A DNA stretch of 61,589 nucleotides from Kitasatospora humi. Its GTDB lineage: Bacteria; Actinomycetota; Actinomycetes; Streptomycetales; Streptomycetaceae. A program made the position numbers and the translations under genes. Every line of letters starts with the position of its first letter. Positions within the stretch are counted from its first letter, which is position 1. Where the stretch lies: NCBI RefSeq assembly GCF_020907985.1, contig NZ_JAJJPA010000040.1, positions 1-61,589 on the forward strand, written 5' to 3'. Positions 41,301 to 49,634 of the stretch are shown piece after piece. The notes under the pieces were generated by a model. It had not been told where the DNA came from, made no database searches, and worked only from the letters and a program-made list of their open reading frames with translations.

Positions 41301-41631
41301 CGACCGGTTCGCCGTCCTTGGTCCAGCCGCGCAGCAGGGTGCGGCTGGTGGTGCCCCAGTGGGTCAGGCGGCGGGCCTCGCCGCCGTCCACCGGGGCCGC
41401 GTAGATCTCGGCGGAGCCGTCCCGGGTGGCGGTCCAGGCGATGGTGCGGCCGTCGGGCGAGAAGCGCGGGTGGGAGGCCGGTGAGCGGTCGGCGGTGAGC
41501 CGCCACGCGCGGCCGCCGGCGAGCGGCGCGAGCCAGACGTCGTCCTCGGCGACGAAGGTCACCAGGTCGCCGTGGACGTGGGGGTGGCGCAGGTAGGCAC
41601 CGCCAGTGGAGATGGTCTGGGTGTCCGTCAC
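38368..41631 (-). CDS. Tricorn protease homologue, S41 family
   Basis: A 1087-residue peptidase. Beta-propeller repeats fill residues about 20-680 (PRFSPDGRTIAWTAT, HWGTTSRTLLRGW, AFTADGRHLAFLSLRNF). A PDZ domain (GVAVRPGDALLAVDGRPVD) and then the S41 peptidase domain follow, with the structural LVDLRGNSGGHTSQL and the catalytic Ser in DEHAGSDGDIVNAA. Tricorn acts downstream of the proteasome, cutting peptides. No signal peptide is seen, so it is cytoplasmic. Streptomyces tricorn homologues are common; their physiological role is not fixed. Confidence 0.94.
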   Translation of the reverse strand: MTDTQTISTGGAYLRHPHVHGDLVTFVAEDDVWLAPLAGGRAWRLTADRSPASHPRFSPDGRTIAWTATRDGSAEIYAAPVDGGEARRLTHWGTTSRTLLRGWTKDGEPVAITSAGQPTSRQAWAFAVPLDGGSPRRLPYGPIGNLAFAPDSDAVLLLSAYSLEPARWKRYRGGTAGKLWIGSTGGEFHRIHQELNGNIESPLWVAHGDEGGRIAFLSDHEGCGHLYSSRPDGTDLRRHTPDGDFYARGAATDGTRVVWHSAGDLWLLDSLDADARPRRLEVTPAGPRTGRRPYPLSAAGRVETATPDATARAAAVVVRGTVHWLTHREGPARVLSETPGVRARLARVVPPTEEDGPQGALWVTDAEGDDALEYAPDVLGAERRMLAAGRLGRVLSLVVAPNGRQAAVAAHDGRVLLVGLADGTVRELARSRDGEVSGLAFAPESDWLAWSQPALGPWSLRQIMLAELATGTVAEATPQRFVDTSPAFTADGRHLAFLSLRNFDPVYDAHSFDLGFPTGARPYLLTLAADTPSPFGPQRLGRPADGEEGKSADKGEKADGDSTGEAGAEPAGTVVDLEGLADRIVAFPVEGGRFGTLRAAKDGLLWTRYPVVGELGDDAATPEDERPGPVLERFDLRKLRAERLVDSLDAFQVSGDGSRLAVLDGGELRIVPADRTAGEDDETRVDLARLRITVDPAAEWRQMFDENGRLMRDNYWRADLGGFDWAGALARYRPLVERLGSHDDLVDLLWEVVGELGTSHAYVSPPGRSGHASRPQGLLGADLERDGDVWRIARILPGESSDPRARSPLAQPGVAVRPGDALLAVDGRPVDPVTGPAPLLAGTADRPVEMTVRKEDGTVRHPVAVPIASDEALRYHDWVAGRRAAVRELSAGRLGYLHVPDMMSAGWAQLHRDLRVEVAREGLLVDLRGNSGGHTSQLIIEKLSRRIVGWGVARDVATAESYPNDAPRGPVVALADEHAGSDGDIVNAAIQALGIGPVVGTRTWGGVIGIDSKYSLVDGTGITQPKYAPWMEGYGWGLENRGVTPDVEVEIAPHQWAAGEDPQLVEAVRIALAGLAEQPARTPPPLP

Positions 41632-41782
41632 CCCGTCAGGTTATGCACGCCGCGGGGCCCGGTTCCAGCGTTCCAGCGTTCCGGCGGCTCCAGCGCTTCC
41701 GTGCGCCCCAGCGGCTCCAGCGCTGCCACGCACCCCAGCGGCGCCGGCGGCGCCGGCCGCGCCGGCGGCGCCGGCCGACGTC

Positions 41783-42532
41783 TCAGGCCCAGCGGCCGGT
41801 GCGCCCGAGCAGCAGCGCCCCGGCGGCCACCCCGGCGGTGGAGGTGCGCAGCACCGAGGCCCCCAGCCGGTAGGGCTTGGCGCCGGCCTCGGCGAAGGCG
41901 GCGAGCTCCTCGGGGCTCACCCCGCCCTCCGGGCCGACCACCAGCACGATCTCCCCGTCGGCCGGCAGCTCGGCGGTGGCCAGCGGCTCGGCGCCCTCCT
42001 CGTGCAACACCGCCGCGAACGCCGCCCGGTTCAGCAGCGGCACCAGTTGACGGGTCGTCATGGCCTCGCGCACCTCGGGGAAGCGCAGCCGCCGGGACTG
42101 CTTGCCGGCCTCCCGGGCGGTGGCCCGCCACTTCGCCAGCGCCTTGGCGCCGCGTTCGCCCTTCCACTGGGTGATGCAACGGGACGCCGACCACGGGATC
42201 ACCGCGTCCACGCCGACCTCGGTCATGGTCTCCACCGCGAGCTCACCGCGGTCGCCCTTGGGGAGGGCCTGCACCACGGTGATGCGGGGGCTCGGCTCCG
42301 GCTCGGCGCGCAGCTCGGCCACTGTGACGTCCAGCGCGTCCTTGCCGTGCACCGCGGTGACGGTGCCGCAGGCGCCCAGGCCCAGGCCGTCGGTCAGGGT
42401 GACCTCCTCGCCCACCGCCAGCCGCTTCACGGCGACGGCGTGCCGCCCCTCGGCACCGTCCAGCCGGACCACGGCGCCGGGCGCGGCGGCGGTCAGTCGG
42501 GCGGTGTCGACGACGAAGACGGGTGCGGTCAT
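41783..42532 (-). CDS. rsmE: 16S rRNA (uracil-1498-N3)-methyltransferase
   Basis: Methylates uracil 1498 of 16S rRNA using SAM. The 249-residue protein has an N-terminal PUA-like domain (VRLDGAEGRHAVAVKRLAVG) and the SPOUT knot domain: VQALPKGDRGELAVETMTEV, VLVVGPEGGVSPEE and the LGASVLRTSTA SAM motif at the C-terminus. The dnaJ start is upstream at about 100 bases. The intergenic region up to the tricorn gene (41632-41782) is filled by GCGCCGGC and CCAGCG repeats with no gene. Confidence 0.95.
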   Translation of the reverse strand: MTAPVFVVDTARLTAAAPGAVVRLDGAEGRHAVAVKRLAVGEEVTLTDGLGLGACGTVTAVHGKDALDVTVAELRAEPEPSPRITVVQALPKGDRGELAVETMTEVGVDAVIPWSASRCITQWKGERGAKALAKWRATAREAGKQSRRLRFPEVREAMTTRQLVPLLNRAAFAAVLHEEGAEPLATAELPADGEIVLVVGPEGGVSPEELAAFAEAGAKPYRLGASVLRTSTAGVAAGALLLGRTGRWA

Positions 42533-42627
42533 CAGCGGAGCCTTCTGGGGCGGGCGCAGCCCCGGGCCGTCGGACCCGGGGCTGCGGCGGTGCGTGTACG
42601 GGGTTACGCGTATGGCGTTACGACGGC

Positions 42628-43770
42628 TCAGCGGCCGTTGAAGGCGTCCTTCAGGCGGGAGAACAGCCCCTGCTGTCCGGGCGCGAACTGGCCGGACGGC
42701 CGCTCCTCGCCGCGCAGCGCGGCGAGCCGGCGCAGCAGCTCCTCCTGCTCGGCGTCGAGCTTGGTGGGCGTCTGCACCTCGACATGCACTATCAGGTCGC
42801 CCCGGCCGCCGCCGCGCAGGTGGGTGACACCGCGGCCGTGCAGCGGGATCGACTGGCCGGACTGGGTGCCGGGCCGGATGTCGACCTCCTCCGGGCCGTC
42901 CAGGGTCTGCAGCGGCACCTGGGTGCCGAGCGCCGCGGCGGTCATCGGAATGGTGACGGTGCAGTGCAGGTCGTCGCCGCGGCGCTGGAAGACCGCGTGG
43001 CTGGTCTCGGCGATCTCCACGTAGAGGTCACCGGCCGGACCGCCGCCCGGGCCGACCTCGCCCTCGCCGGCCAGCTGGATCCGGGTGCCGTTGTCGACAC
43101 CGGCGGGGATCTTGACGGTGAGGGTGCGGCGGGCCCGGACCCGGCCGTCGCCGGCGCACTCGGGGCACGGGGTCGGCACCACCGTGCCGAAGCCCTGGCA
43201 CTGCGGGCACGGGCGGGAGGTCATGACCTGCCCCAGGAAGGACCGGGTGACCTGGGAGACCTCGCCCTTGCCGCGGCACATGTCACAGGTCTGCGCGGTG
43301 GTGCCGGGGGCGGCGCCCTCACCGTTGCAGGTGGTGCAGGTGACGGCGGTGTCGACCTGGAGTTCCTTGGTGGTGCCGAAGGCGGCCTCCTCCAGGGTGA
43401 TCTCCAGGCGGATCATCGCGTCCTGGCCGCGCCGGGTGCGCGAGCGGGGCCCGCGCTGGCCGGCCGCCGCGCCGAAGAAGGCGTCCATGATGTCGGAGAA
43501 GCCGAAGCCCGCCGCGCCGGCGCCGAAGCCGCCCGCGCCACCGCCGCCGTTGGGCGACAGCGGGTCGCCACCGAGGTCGTAGACCTGCCGCTTCTGCGGG
43601 TCGGAGAGCACCTCGTAGGCGGCGTTGATCTCCTTGAACCGCTCCTGCGTCTTCGGGTCCGGGTTGACGTCCGGGTGCAGTTCACGTGCCAGGCGCCGGA
43701 ACGCCTTCTTGATCTCGTCCTGCCCCGCGTCGCGTCGGACGCCGAGTACCGCGTAGTAGTCCGTGGCCAC
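42628..43770 (-). CDS. dnaJ: Chaperone protein DnaJ
   Basis: Co-chaperone of DnaK that presents unfolded proteins. The 380-residue protein has the J domain with DYYAVLGVRRDAGQDEIKKA and the HPD motif, a Gly-rich linker (GGGGAGGFGAGAAGFGF), four CxxCxGxG zinc repeats (CTTCNGEGA, CDMCRGKG, CPQCQGFGT, CPECAGDGR) and the C-terminal domain. GTG 43770 follows GGAG by six bases. It is the DnaJ2 type encoded after hrcA. CIRCE control of hrcA likely includes it. Confidence 0.95.
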   Translation of the reverse strand: MATDYYAVLGVRRDAGQDEIKKAFRRLARELHPDVNPDPKTQERFKEINAAYEVLSDPQKRQVYDLGGDPLSPNGGGGAGGFGAGAAGFGFSDIMDAFFGAAAGQRGPRSRTRRGQDAMIRLEITLEEAAFGTTKELQVDTAVTCTTCNGEGAAPGTTAQTCDMCRGKGEVSQVTRSFLGQVMTSRPCPQCQGFGTVVPTPCPECAGDGRVRARRTLTVKIPAGVDNGTRIQLAGEGEVGPGGGPAGDLYVEIAETSHAVFQRRGDDLHCTVTIPMTAAALGTQVPLQTLDGPEEVDIRPGTQSGQSIPLHGRGVTHLRGGGRGDLIVHVEVQTPTKLDAEQEELLRRLAALRGEERPSGQFAPGQQGLFSRLKDAFNGR

Positions 43771-43834
43771 CAATGACTCCGCTTGTTCCGCCTCTAGACA
43801 GTGTTGCTATGGGTTGGGCTGCTATGGGTTGTCG

Positions 43835-45037
43835 CTACGACTCGGCGAGGATCTGCCCCACGTACCGGGCCACTGCCCGGACCGCCCCCATGGTGCTGGG
43901 GTAGTCCATCCGGGTCGGCCCGATGACTCCGAGTTTGGCCACGCTCTCATCGCCCGAACCGTAACCGACCGAGACGACCGACGTGGAATTCAGGCCCTCG
44001 TAGTCGTTCTCCCGTCCGATTCGGACGGTCATACCGCCGTCATTGGTCTCGCCGAGCAGGCGGAGCAGGACCACCTGCTCCTCCAACGCCTCCAGCACCG
44101 GCTGGATGGTGAGCGGGAAGTCGTGGCCGAACCGGGTGAGGTTGGCGGTGCCGGCCAGCATGATCCGCTCCTCGCTCTGTTCGACCAGGGATTCGAAGAA
44201 GGTGGAGAGCACGGTCGAGACGATCGGGCGCTCGGCCGGCTCGAAGGACAGCGGCAGGTCCTCGACCAGGGCCGGCACCTCCGGGAACCGGCGCCCGCCC
44301 GCCCTGGCGTTCAACCGGGCCCGCAGCTCGGCCAGCGTGCTCTCGCCGATCGGCGCGGGGCAGTCCACCATACGCTGTTCGACCCGGCCGGTGTTGGTGA
44401 TCAGGACCAGCAGCACCTTGGTGGGGGCCAGCATCACCAGCTCGACATGGCGGACCGACGACCGGCTCAGCGACGGGTACTGCACCACGGCGACCTGCCG
44501 GGTCAGCTGGGCCAGCAGCCGCACGGTGCGGGCCACCACGTCGTCCAGGTCGACCGCGCCGTCCAGGAAGTGGCGGATCGCCCGGCGCTCGGGCGCGCTC
44601 ATCGGCTTGATCTCGGCCAGCCGGTCGACGAACAGCCGGTAGCCCTTGTCGGTCGGGATCCGGCCGGCACTGGTGTGCGGCTGCTGGATGTAGCCGTCCT
44701 CCTCCAGCGTTGCCATGTCGTTGCGCACGGTCGCCGGGGAGACGCCCAGGTTGTGGCGCTCGACCAGTGCCTTGGAGCCGACCGGCTCCTCGGTGCCGAC
44801 GTAGTCCTGCACGATGGCGCGCAGGACGGCCAGCTTGCGGTCGTCCAGCGGCAGCACGGCGGCGACGGGGTCGACGGGCGCGGCGGCACGGGTCGCCGGA
44901 GTGCGGCCCGGACGCCGACCCGGCGTCCTGGCCGCCCGGGCGGACCCGGACGAGGGGGCCGAGGGAGGCGACGACGGGCTGTCAATGACCGGCTCGCCGC
45001 CGGTTGCGTGCGGATCGGATACGGGTTCGTCGAACAT
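43835..45037 (-). CDS. hrcA: Heat-inducible repressor HrcA with long N-terminal extension
   Basis: Represses the chaperone genes at CIRCE elements and is released by heat. The usual fold begins at LDDRKLAVLRAIVQDYVGTE with the winged helix GVSPATVRNDMATLEEDGYI. The GAF-like domain follows, ending VRAVARYVGQILAES. Before it lies an extra 46-residue Ser/Pro/Ala/Arg segment (residues 20-50, e.g. SSPPSAPSSGSARAARTPGR) that other HrcAs lack. The ATG at 45037 has GGGAGGTG before it. A CIRCE element lies about 60 bases upstream. Confidence 0.93.
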   Translation of the reverse strand: MFDEPVSDPHATGGEPVIDSPSSPPSAPSSGSARAARTPGRRPGRTPATRAAAPVDPVAAVLPLDDRKLAVLRAIVQDYVGTEEPVGSKALVERHNLGVSPATVRNDMATLEEDGYIQQPHTSAGRIPTDKGYRLFVDRLAEIKPMSAPERRAIRHFLDGAVDLDDVVARTVRLLAQLTRQVAVVQYPSLSRSSVRHVELVMLAPTKVLLVLITNTGRVEQRMVDCPAPIGESTLAELRARLNARAGGRRFPEVPALVEDLPLSFEPAERPIVSTVLSTFFESLVEQSEERIMLAGTANLTRFGHDFPLTIQPVLEALEEQVVLLRLLGETNDGGMTVRIGRENDYEGLNSTSVVSVGYGSGDESVAKLGVIGPTRMDYPSTMGAVRAVARYVGQILAES

Positions 45038-45099
45038 GGCACGCACCTCCCTCTTCGCACGTTGTCCTGATGCCAGGCCCTGCACTCTCCGTAGATCGG

Positions 45100-45126
45100 C
45101 TGGCACTCTGCATCGAAGAGTGCCAG
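45100..45126. promoter_or_regulatory. CIRCE element
   Basis: Perfect 9-9-9 inverted repeat CTGGCACTC-N9-GAGTGCCAG (45100-45108 and 45118-45126) upstream of hrcA. It is the recognition site for HrcA, and likely controls hrcA-dnaJ. Confidence 0.92.
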
Positions 45127-45287
45127 AACCGTACCTGCCAGTGTAAGGCCCGGGTCGGACGGCAGGAACGCCCTGTCGCGGGATGCCGTACGGATCACGT
45201 GTGGAAGTCCCGCCACGTGGGTGCCCACGGCCGGACGAAGTGGCAGCATCGGTATCAGTCATGACGGATGGACCCCTAGGAGCAGAA

Positions 45288-46217
45288 ATGTCGGCGTCCG
45301 GCCCCCACACCCGCTTTGCTCCCGATCGCGGTCTGACCGGTCGGATGGTCACCACGATGTTCCTCATCGGTTTGCTGTACGTCGGCTTCACCGGTGTGCT
45401 GATCGTGCTGCTGAAGGGCGCCTGGCCGCTGATCGTGCTGCTCGCCGGCGGCCTGTTCGTGGCGCAGTTCTGGTTCAGCGACAAGATCACCCAGGCGGCG
45501 ATGGGCGCCCGGGAGGTCACCCCCGAGCAGTACCCGCAGCTCCACGGCACCATTGACCGGCTCTGCGCGCTGGCCGACATGCCCAAGCCCCGGGTCGCGG
45601 TGGCCGACAACGACATGCCCAACGCCTTCGCCACCGGCCGCAACCCGCAGAAGGCGGTGGTCTGCGTCACCACCGGCCTGCTGCGCCGGCTGGAGCCGGA
45701 GGAGTTGGAGGGTGTGCTGGCGCACGAGCTGTCGCACGTCGCCCACCGGGACGTCGCGGTGATGACCATCGCGGGGTTCCTCGGCGTGCTGGCCGGTGCG
45801 ATCACCCGGATCGCGCTGTACACCGGGATGTGGGGCGGCGGCAACCGGAACAACAACAACAACAATGACAACGCCGCCATCGCGATCGTGCTGATCTCGC
45901 TGGTCAGCATGGTGGTCTACGCGATCAGCTTCCTGCTCACCCGGCTGCTCTCCCGCTACCGGGAGCTGGCCGCCGACCGGGCCGCCGCCCAGCTCACCGG
46001 CCGGCCCAGCGCGCTGGCCTCGGCCCTCACCAAGGTGACCGGGCAGATCGGCGCGATCCCGACCAACGACCTGCGCAGGGCGCAGCCGTACAACGCCTTC
46101 TTCTTCGCCCCCGCGCTGAGCGCCAGGGAGGTGGCGAGCCAGCTGATGGCCACCCACCCGAGTCTGGAGCAGCGGCTGGCGCAGCTGGAGAAGATCTCCG
46201 GCGAGCTGGGCCGCTGA
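45288..46217 (+). CDS. htpX: Membrane zinc metalloprotease HtpX
   Basis: Stress-linked inner-membrane protease of the M48 family, 309 residues. It has two N-terminal TM segments (VTTMFLIGLLYVGFTGVLIVL; AWPLIVLLAGGLFVA), the zinc site AHELSHVAHRD with HExxH and two more TM segments. The third zinc ligand is the Glu in YRELAADRAAA. A GNRNNNNNNDN run lies between TM3 and TM4. ATG 45288 follows AGGAG. It is followed 69 bases later by the PspAB gene, a common actinobacterial pairing, and is divergent to hrcA. Confidence 0.93.
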   Translation: MSASGPHTRFAPDRGLTGRMVTTMFLIGLLYVGFTGVLIVLLKGAWPLIVLLAGGLFVAQFWFSDKITQAAMGAREVTPEQYPQLHGTIDRLCALADMPKPRVAVADNDMPNAFATGRNPQKAVVCVTTGLLRRLEPEELEGVLAHELSHVAHRDVAVMTIAGFLGVLAGAITRIALYTGMWGGGNRNNNNNNDNAAIAIVLISLVSMVVYAISFLLTRLLSRYRELAADRAAAQLTGRPSALASALTKVTGQIGAIPTNDLRRAQPYNAFFFAPALSAREVASQLMATHPSLEQRLAQLEKISGELGR

Positions 46218-46286
46218 GCCGTCCTGTTCCCGGACACGTCACCCCGTTCTTCAGAGAAGTCTTCGACACCCGAGAGGACACCGCCC

Positions 46287-46871
46287 GTGGGATTCCTGGA
46301 CGCCCTGCTGGGCCGCAGCAAGCCGGTCAAGCCGGACCTCGACCAGCTCTTCGGCATCCCGTCCGCGGCGCTCACCCTGGAGGCCGCCGCCGGGTTCACC
46401 CCGACCGGACTGGGTTCGGTCTGCTTCGCCGCCGTGGAGGGCGGCGCCTTCCACGAGGTGGAGCGGCAGGTGCGGGCGCTGCTGGACGCCGACACGCCCG
46501 AGGGCGGTGTGCCGGTGGAGGCCAGCCGGGACGAGTACGGGTACTCCTGGCTGCTCGCCCGGCACCTCCCGGAGGAGCTGCCCGAGCTGGTCAACGACCT
46601 GCACGCGGTCAACAGCGAGCTGGAGGCCAACGGTTTCGGGCCGCAGCTGCTCTGCTCGATCGTGGCCTTCAAGAACGACGAGGGCCAGTCGCTGGGCCTG
46701 GTCTACCTCTACAAGCGGGGCACGTTCTATCCGTTCGCGCCGATGCCGGGCGGCGGGGAGCGCCGCAACAGCCCGCTGGAGCTGCAGATGAAGGGGATGC
46801 TGGCCAACGACCTGCGGGTGGAGCAGGACCTCAGCCGCTGGTTCCCGGTCTGGGGTGCGCCCGGGCTGTGA
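46287..46871 (+). CDS. PspAB-type protein
   Basis: A 194-residue cytoplasmic protein. It begins MGFLDALLGRSKPVKPDLDQ with the typical FLDALLGR helix, then FTPTGLGSVCFAAVEGGAFH, DEYGYSWLLARHLPEELPEL, and the C-terminal block LELQMKGMLANDLRVEQDLS / RWFPVWG. PspAB is known as an HtpX-linked partner of phage shock proteins (membrane-stress response). It uses a GTG start with GAGAGGAC before it and lies directly after htpX. Confidence 0.88.
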   Translation: MGFLDALLGRSKPVKPDLDQLFGIPSAALTLEAAAGFTPTGLGSVCFAAVEGGAFHEVERQVRALLDADTPEGGVPVEASRDEYGYSWLLARHLPEELPELVNDLHAVNSELEANGFGPQLLCSIVAFKNDEGQSLGLVYLYKRGTFYPFAPMPGGGERRNSPLELQMKGMLANDLRVEQDLSRWFPVWGAPGL

Positions 46872-46904
46872 CGCGCCTGACGGGTCGTCTGGTTTAGTTC
46901 CGAC

Positions 46905-47732
46905 ATGCGCAGCAAGCAGTACGGACCTGATCTGACCCCGCCCTGGAAGCGCCGGACGCCCGCGCCCGAGGTGACCGCCGAGCGGGACCTGGTGGTGGAG
47001 GAGGCCGCCACCGGCTTCTGCGGCGCGGTGGTGCGCTGCGAGAAGACCGCTGAGGGGCTGACCGTCACCCTGGAGGACCGCTTCGGCAAGCGTCGGGCCT
47101 TCCCCATGGTGCCGCGCGGCTTCCTGCTGGACGGCAGGCCGGTGACGCTGGTGCGGCCCGCCGGCCCGGCCGCCCCCAAGGGCCCGGGCCGCACCGCCTC
47201 GGGTTCGATCGCGGTGCCCGGTGCCCGGGCCCGGGTGGCGCGGGAGTCGCGGATCTACGTGGAGGGGCGGCACGACGCGGAGCTGGTCGAGCGGGTCTGG
47301 GGCGACGACCTGCGGATCGAGGGCGTGGTGGTCGAGTACCTGGAGGGCATCGACGACCTCCCCGCGATCGTCGCCGACTTCGCCCCGGGTGATGCCCGCC
47401 GCCTCGGCGTCCTGGTCGACCACCTCCTCCCGGGCACCAAGGAGCACCGGATCGCGCAGCAGGTGACGGGGGACGCGGTGCTGGTGGCGGGCCACCCCTT
47501 CATCGACATCTGGCAGGCCGTCAAGCCCGCCAGTGTGGGCATCGCAGGCTGGCCGGACGTGCCCTACGAGGAGGACTGGAAGCAGGGCATCTGCCGCCGC
47601 CTGGGATGGCCGGTGGACACGCCTGCTGCGTGGAAGCGCATCCTGGCGTCCGTGAACTCCTACAAGGACCTGGAGCCGGCGCTGCTGGGACGCGTGGAGG
47701 AGCTGATCGACTTCGTGACGGTCGCGGGGTGA
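46905..47732 (+). CDS. DUF3097 protein
   Basis: A 275-residue actinobacterial protein. It has an N-terminal region (MRSKQYGPDLTPPWKRRTPA), a central PRGFLLDGRPVTLVRP, and a TOPRIM-like core RIYVEGRHDAELVERVWGDD with conserved Glu and Asp-rich residues, ending AALLGRVEELIDFVTVAG-like. Function is unknown; the TOPRIM-like pattern suggests nucleic acid or nucleotide handling, which is inferred. It follows pspAB by 33 bases and may be co-transcribed. Confidence 0.85.
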   Translation: MRSKQYGPDLTPPWKRRTPAPEVTAERDLVVEEAATGFCGAVVRCEKTAEGLTVTLEDRFGKRRAFPMVPRGFLLDGRPVTLVRPAGPAAPKGPGRTASGSIAVPGARARVARESRIYVEGRHDAELVERVWGDDLRIEGVVVEYLEGIDDLPAIVADFAPGDARRLGVLVDHLLPGTKEHRIAQQVTGDAVLVAGHPFIDIWQAVKPASVGIAGWPDVPYEEDWKQGICRRLGWPVDTPAAWKRILASVNSYKDLEPALLGRVEELIDFVTVAG

Positions 47733-47739
47733 GCGCCGG

Positions 47740-48300
47740 TCAGGCGTAGGTCTGGAACTCGTCGGTGTCCAGGGTCAGACCGAGGACCGGAACGGGAACC
47801 GGGTCGCCGAACTTGCTGGATTGTGCGTCCAGATAGTCCGGAACTCCGTCAGCCGTGGCCGTGCTCGGCTCGGTGAGCAGGAGGCACTTCCCCTTGAGCG
47901 GGTCGACGATCAGATAGGCGGCGATCGTCCCTTCCGCGTACAGCTCGCGCTTGACGCGGTAGTCCCGGTCGACACTGGTCTTGGAGACCACCTCGACGAC
48001 CAGGGTGACCGATGCTGCGGGCAGTAGGCGGCCGTGCTCCTCGACAGCCCCGCGTTCGAAGACCACCAGGTCCGGCTGCGGCTCACTGCCATCATTGGGG
48101 AAGGACAGGTCCTGAGTCCCGATCGCGCGCCAACGCTGGTACGGCACCTGCTGCTGGATCGCCGCGACGATGAGGTTGTGGACCACGTCAGGCCCCGCCG
48201 TCATCACGATTTCCCCCCGCAGGAGTTCGGCCTTCAGCCCTTCGGGGACCTCAAGGTTCTCGAAGATCCCTACCATGCGGTCATCCACGGCGGTCATCAC
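47740..48300 (-). CDS. Uma2-family (DUF820) putative endonuclease
   Basis: A 186-residue protein of the restriction-endonuclease-like Uma2 family. The catalytic pattern is QPDLVVF (Asp) and LVVEVVSKTSVDRDYRVK (Glu-x-Ser/Lys), preceded by ELLRGEIVMTAGPDVVHNLI. Such genes are many in streptomycetes and cyanobacteria; some may be nuclease remnants or mobile. It stands alone, convergent with DUF3097, with lower GC than its neighbours by eye, which hints at transfer. Confidence 0.88.
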   Translation of the reverse strand: MMTAVDDRMVGIFENLEVPEGLKAELLRGEIVMTAGPDVVHNLIVAAIQQQVPYQRWRAIGTQDLSFPNDGSEPQPDLVVFERGAVEEHGRLLPAASVTLVVEVVSKTSVDRDYRVKRELYAEGTIAAYLIVDPLKGKCLLLTEPSTATADGVPDYLDAQSSKFGDPVPVPVLGLTLDTDEFQTYA

Positions 48301-48338
48301 AACGCTCCCTCGGACGGCTGCTGTTACCGTAACGACAA

Positions 48339-49568
48339 TCAGTCCACCAAGTCACGCACCACCGCGTCCGCCAGCAGCCGCCCCCGCAGGGTCAGCGCCG
48401 CACGCCCCTCGGCGAACGGCTCGGGGGCCAGCAGGCCGTCCGCCAGTGCCTGTTCGGCGGCCTTCAGTCCCGCCGCCGTGAGCAGGTCCAGCGGGCAGCC
48501 GTCGACCAGCCGCAGTTCCAGCAGGATCCGCTCCACGCGGCGGTCCTCGGCGGCCAGGACCTCGCGGCCCTGCCCCGGGGTGCGGCCCTCGGCGATGGCC
48601 CGGGCGTAGGCGGCCGGGTGCTTGGCGTTCCACCAGCGCACCCCGCCGACGTGGCTGTGCGCGCCGGGCCCGGCGCCCCACCAGTCGGCCCCCGTCCAGT
48701 AGAGCTCGTTGTGGCGGCAGCGGGCGGCTTCGGTGGTGGCCCAGTTGGAGACCTCGTACCAGGAGTAGCCGGCGGCGCTGAGCGCCTGCTCGGCGATCAG
48801 GTAGCGATCGGCGTGCACATCGTCGTCCACCGTCGGCAGTTCGCCGCGCTTGATCCGGCCGGCCAGCCGGGTGCCCTCCTCGACGATCAGCGAGTAGGCC
48901 GAGACGTGGTCCGGACCGGCGCCGATGGCGGCGTCCAGGGAGGCCCGCCAGTCGTCGTCGGACTCTCCCGGGGTGCCGTAGATCAGGTCCAGGTTGACGT
49001 GTTCGAAGCCGGCTGCGCGGGCCTCGGCGACGCAGGCCTCGGGACGGCCCGGGGTGTGGTGGCGGTCGAGCACCTTGAGCACGTGCGGGCGGGCGCTCTG
49101 CATGCCGAAGGAGATCCGGTTGAAGCCGCCCTCGCGCAGTTCGGCGAGGTAGGCCGGGGTGACCGACTCCGGGTTGGCCTCGGTGGTCACCTCGGCATCC
49201 GGGGCCAGGCCGAACTCCTCGCGGATCGCGGCGAGCATGGCGACCAGGTCGCGGGCCGGCAGCAGGGTGGGGGTGCCGCCGCCGAGGAAGACGGTCCGCG
49301 CCGGCAGCTCGACCGGCCCGAGCACGGCACGGGCCTGCCGGATCTCGCCGATCAGGTTGGCCGCGTAGGTCTCCTGCGAGGCGACCGCGCCGGCGGCGTG
49401 CAGCTCGGTGGCGGTGTAGGTGTTGAAGTCGCAGTAGCCGCAGCGGCTGGCGCAGTACGGCACGTGCAGGTAGAAGCCGAACGGCCGCTCGCCCAGGCCG
49501 GCCAGGGCGTGGGCGGGCAGCGAACCGTCGGACGGCACGGGCTCGCCGTCGGGAAGTGCGGAGGGCAT
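48339..49568 (-). CDS. hemW: HemW radical SAM protein (heme chaperone type)
   Basis: A 409-residue radical-SAM protein. The iron-sulfur motif is YCASRCGYCDF, with TxGGGTPT-like VFLGGGTPTLLP, followed by GMQSARPHVLKVLDRHH and the HemW-specific HNELYW near residue 280. HemW is related to oxygen-independent coproporphyrinogen oxidase but carries heme to its targets; the HNxxYW motif supports HemW over HemN. It is oriented away from holA-lepA. The next gene is the acyl-CoA ligase. Confidence 0.92.
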   Translation of the reverse strand: MPSALPDGEPVPSDGSLPAHALAGLGERPFGFYLHVPYCASRCGYCDFNTYTATELHAAGAVASQETYAANLIGEIRQARAVLGPVELPARTVFLGGGTPTLLPARDLVAMLAAIREEFGLAPDAEVTTEANPESVTPAYLAELREGGFNRISFGMQSARPHVLKVLDRHHTPGRPEACVAEARAAGFEHVNLDLIYGTPGESDDDWRASLDAAIGAGPDHVSAYSLIVEEGTRLAGRIKRGELPTVDDDVHADRYLIAEQALSAAGYSWYEVSNWATTEAARCRHNELYWTGADWWGAGPGAHSHVGGVRWWNAKHPAAYARAIAEGRTPGQGREVLAAEDRRVERILLELRLVDGCPLDLLTAAGLKAAEQALADGLLAPEPFAEGRAALTLRGRLLADAVVRDLVD

Positions 49569-49634
49569 GCCTCCATTGTCCGGTACGGCCGTCGGAACCC
49601 CGACAGCCGTACCGGATCGGCGCCGGCGCCGGGC

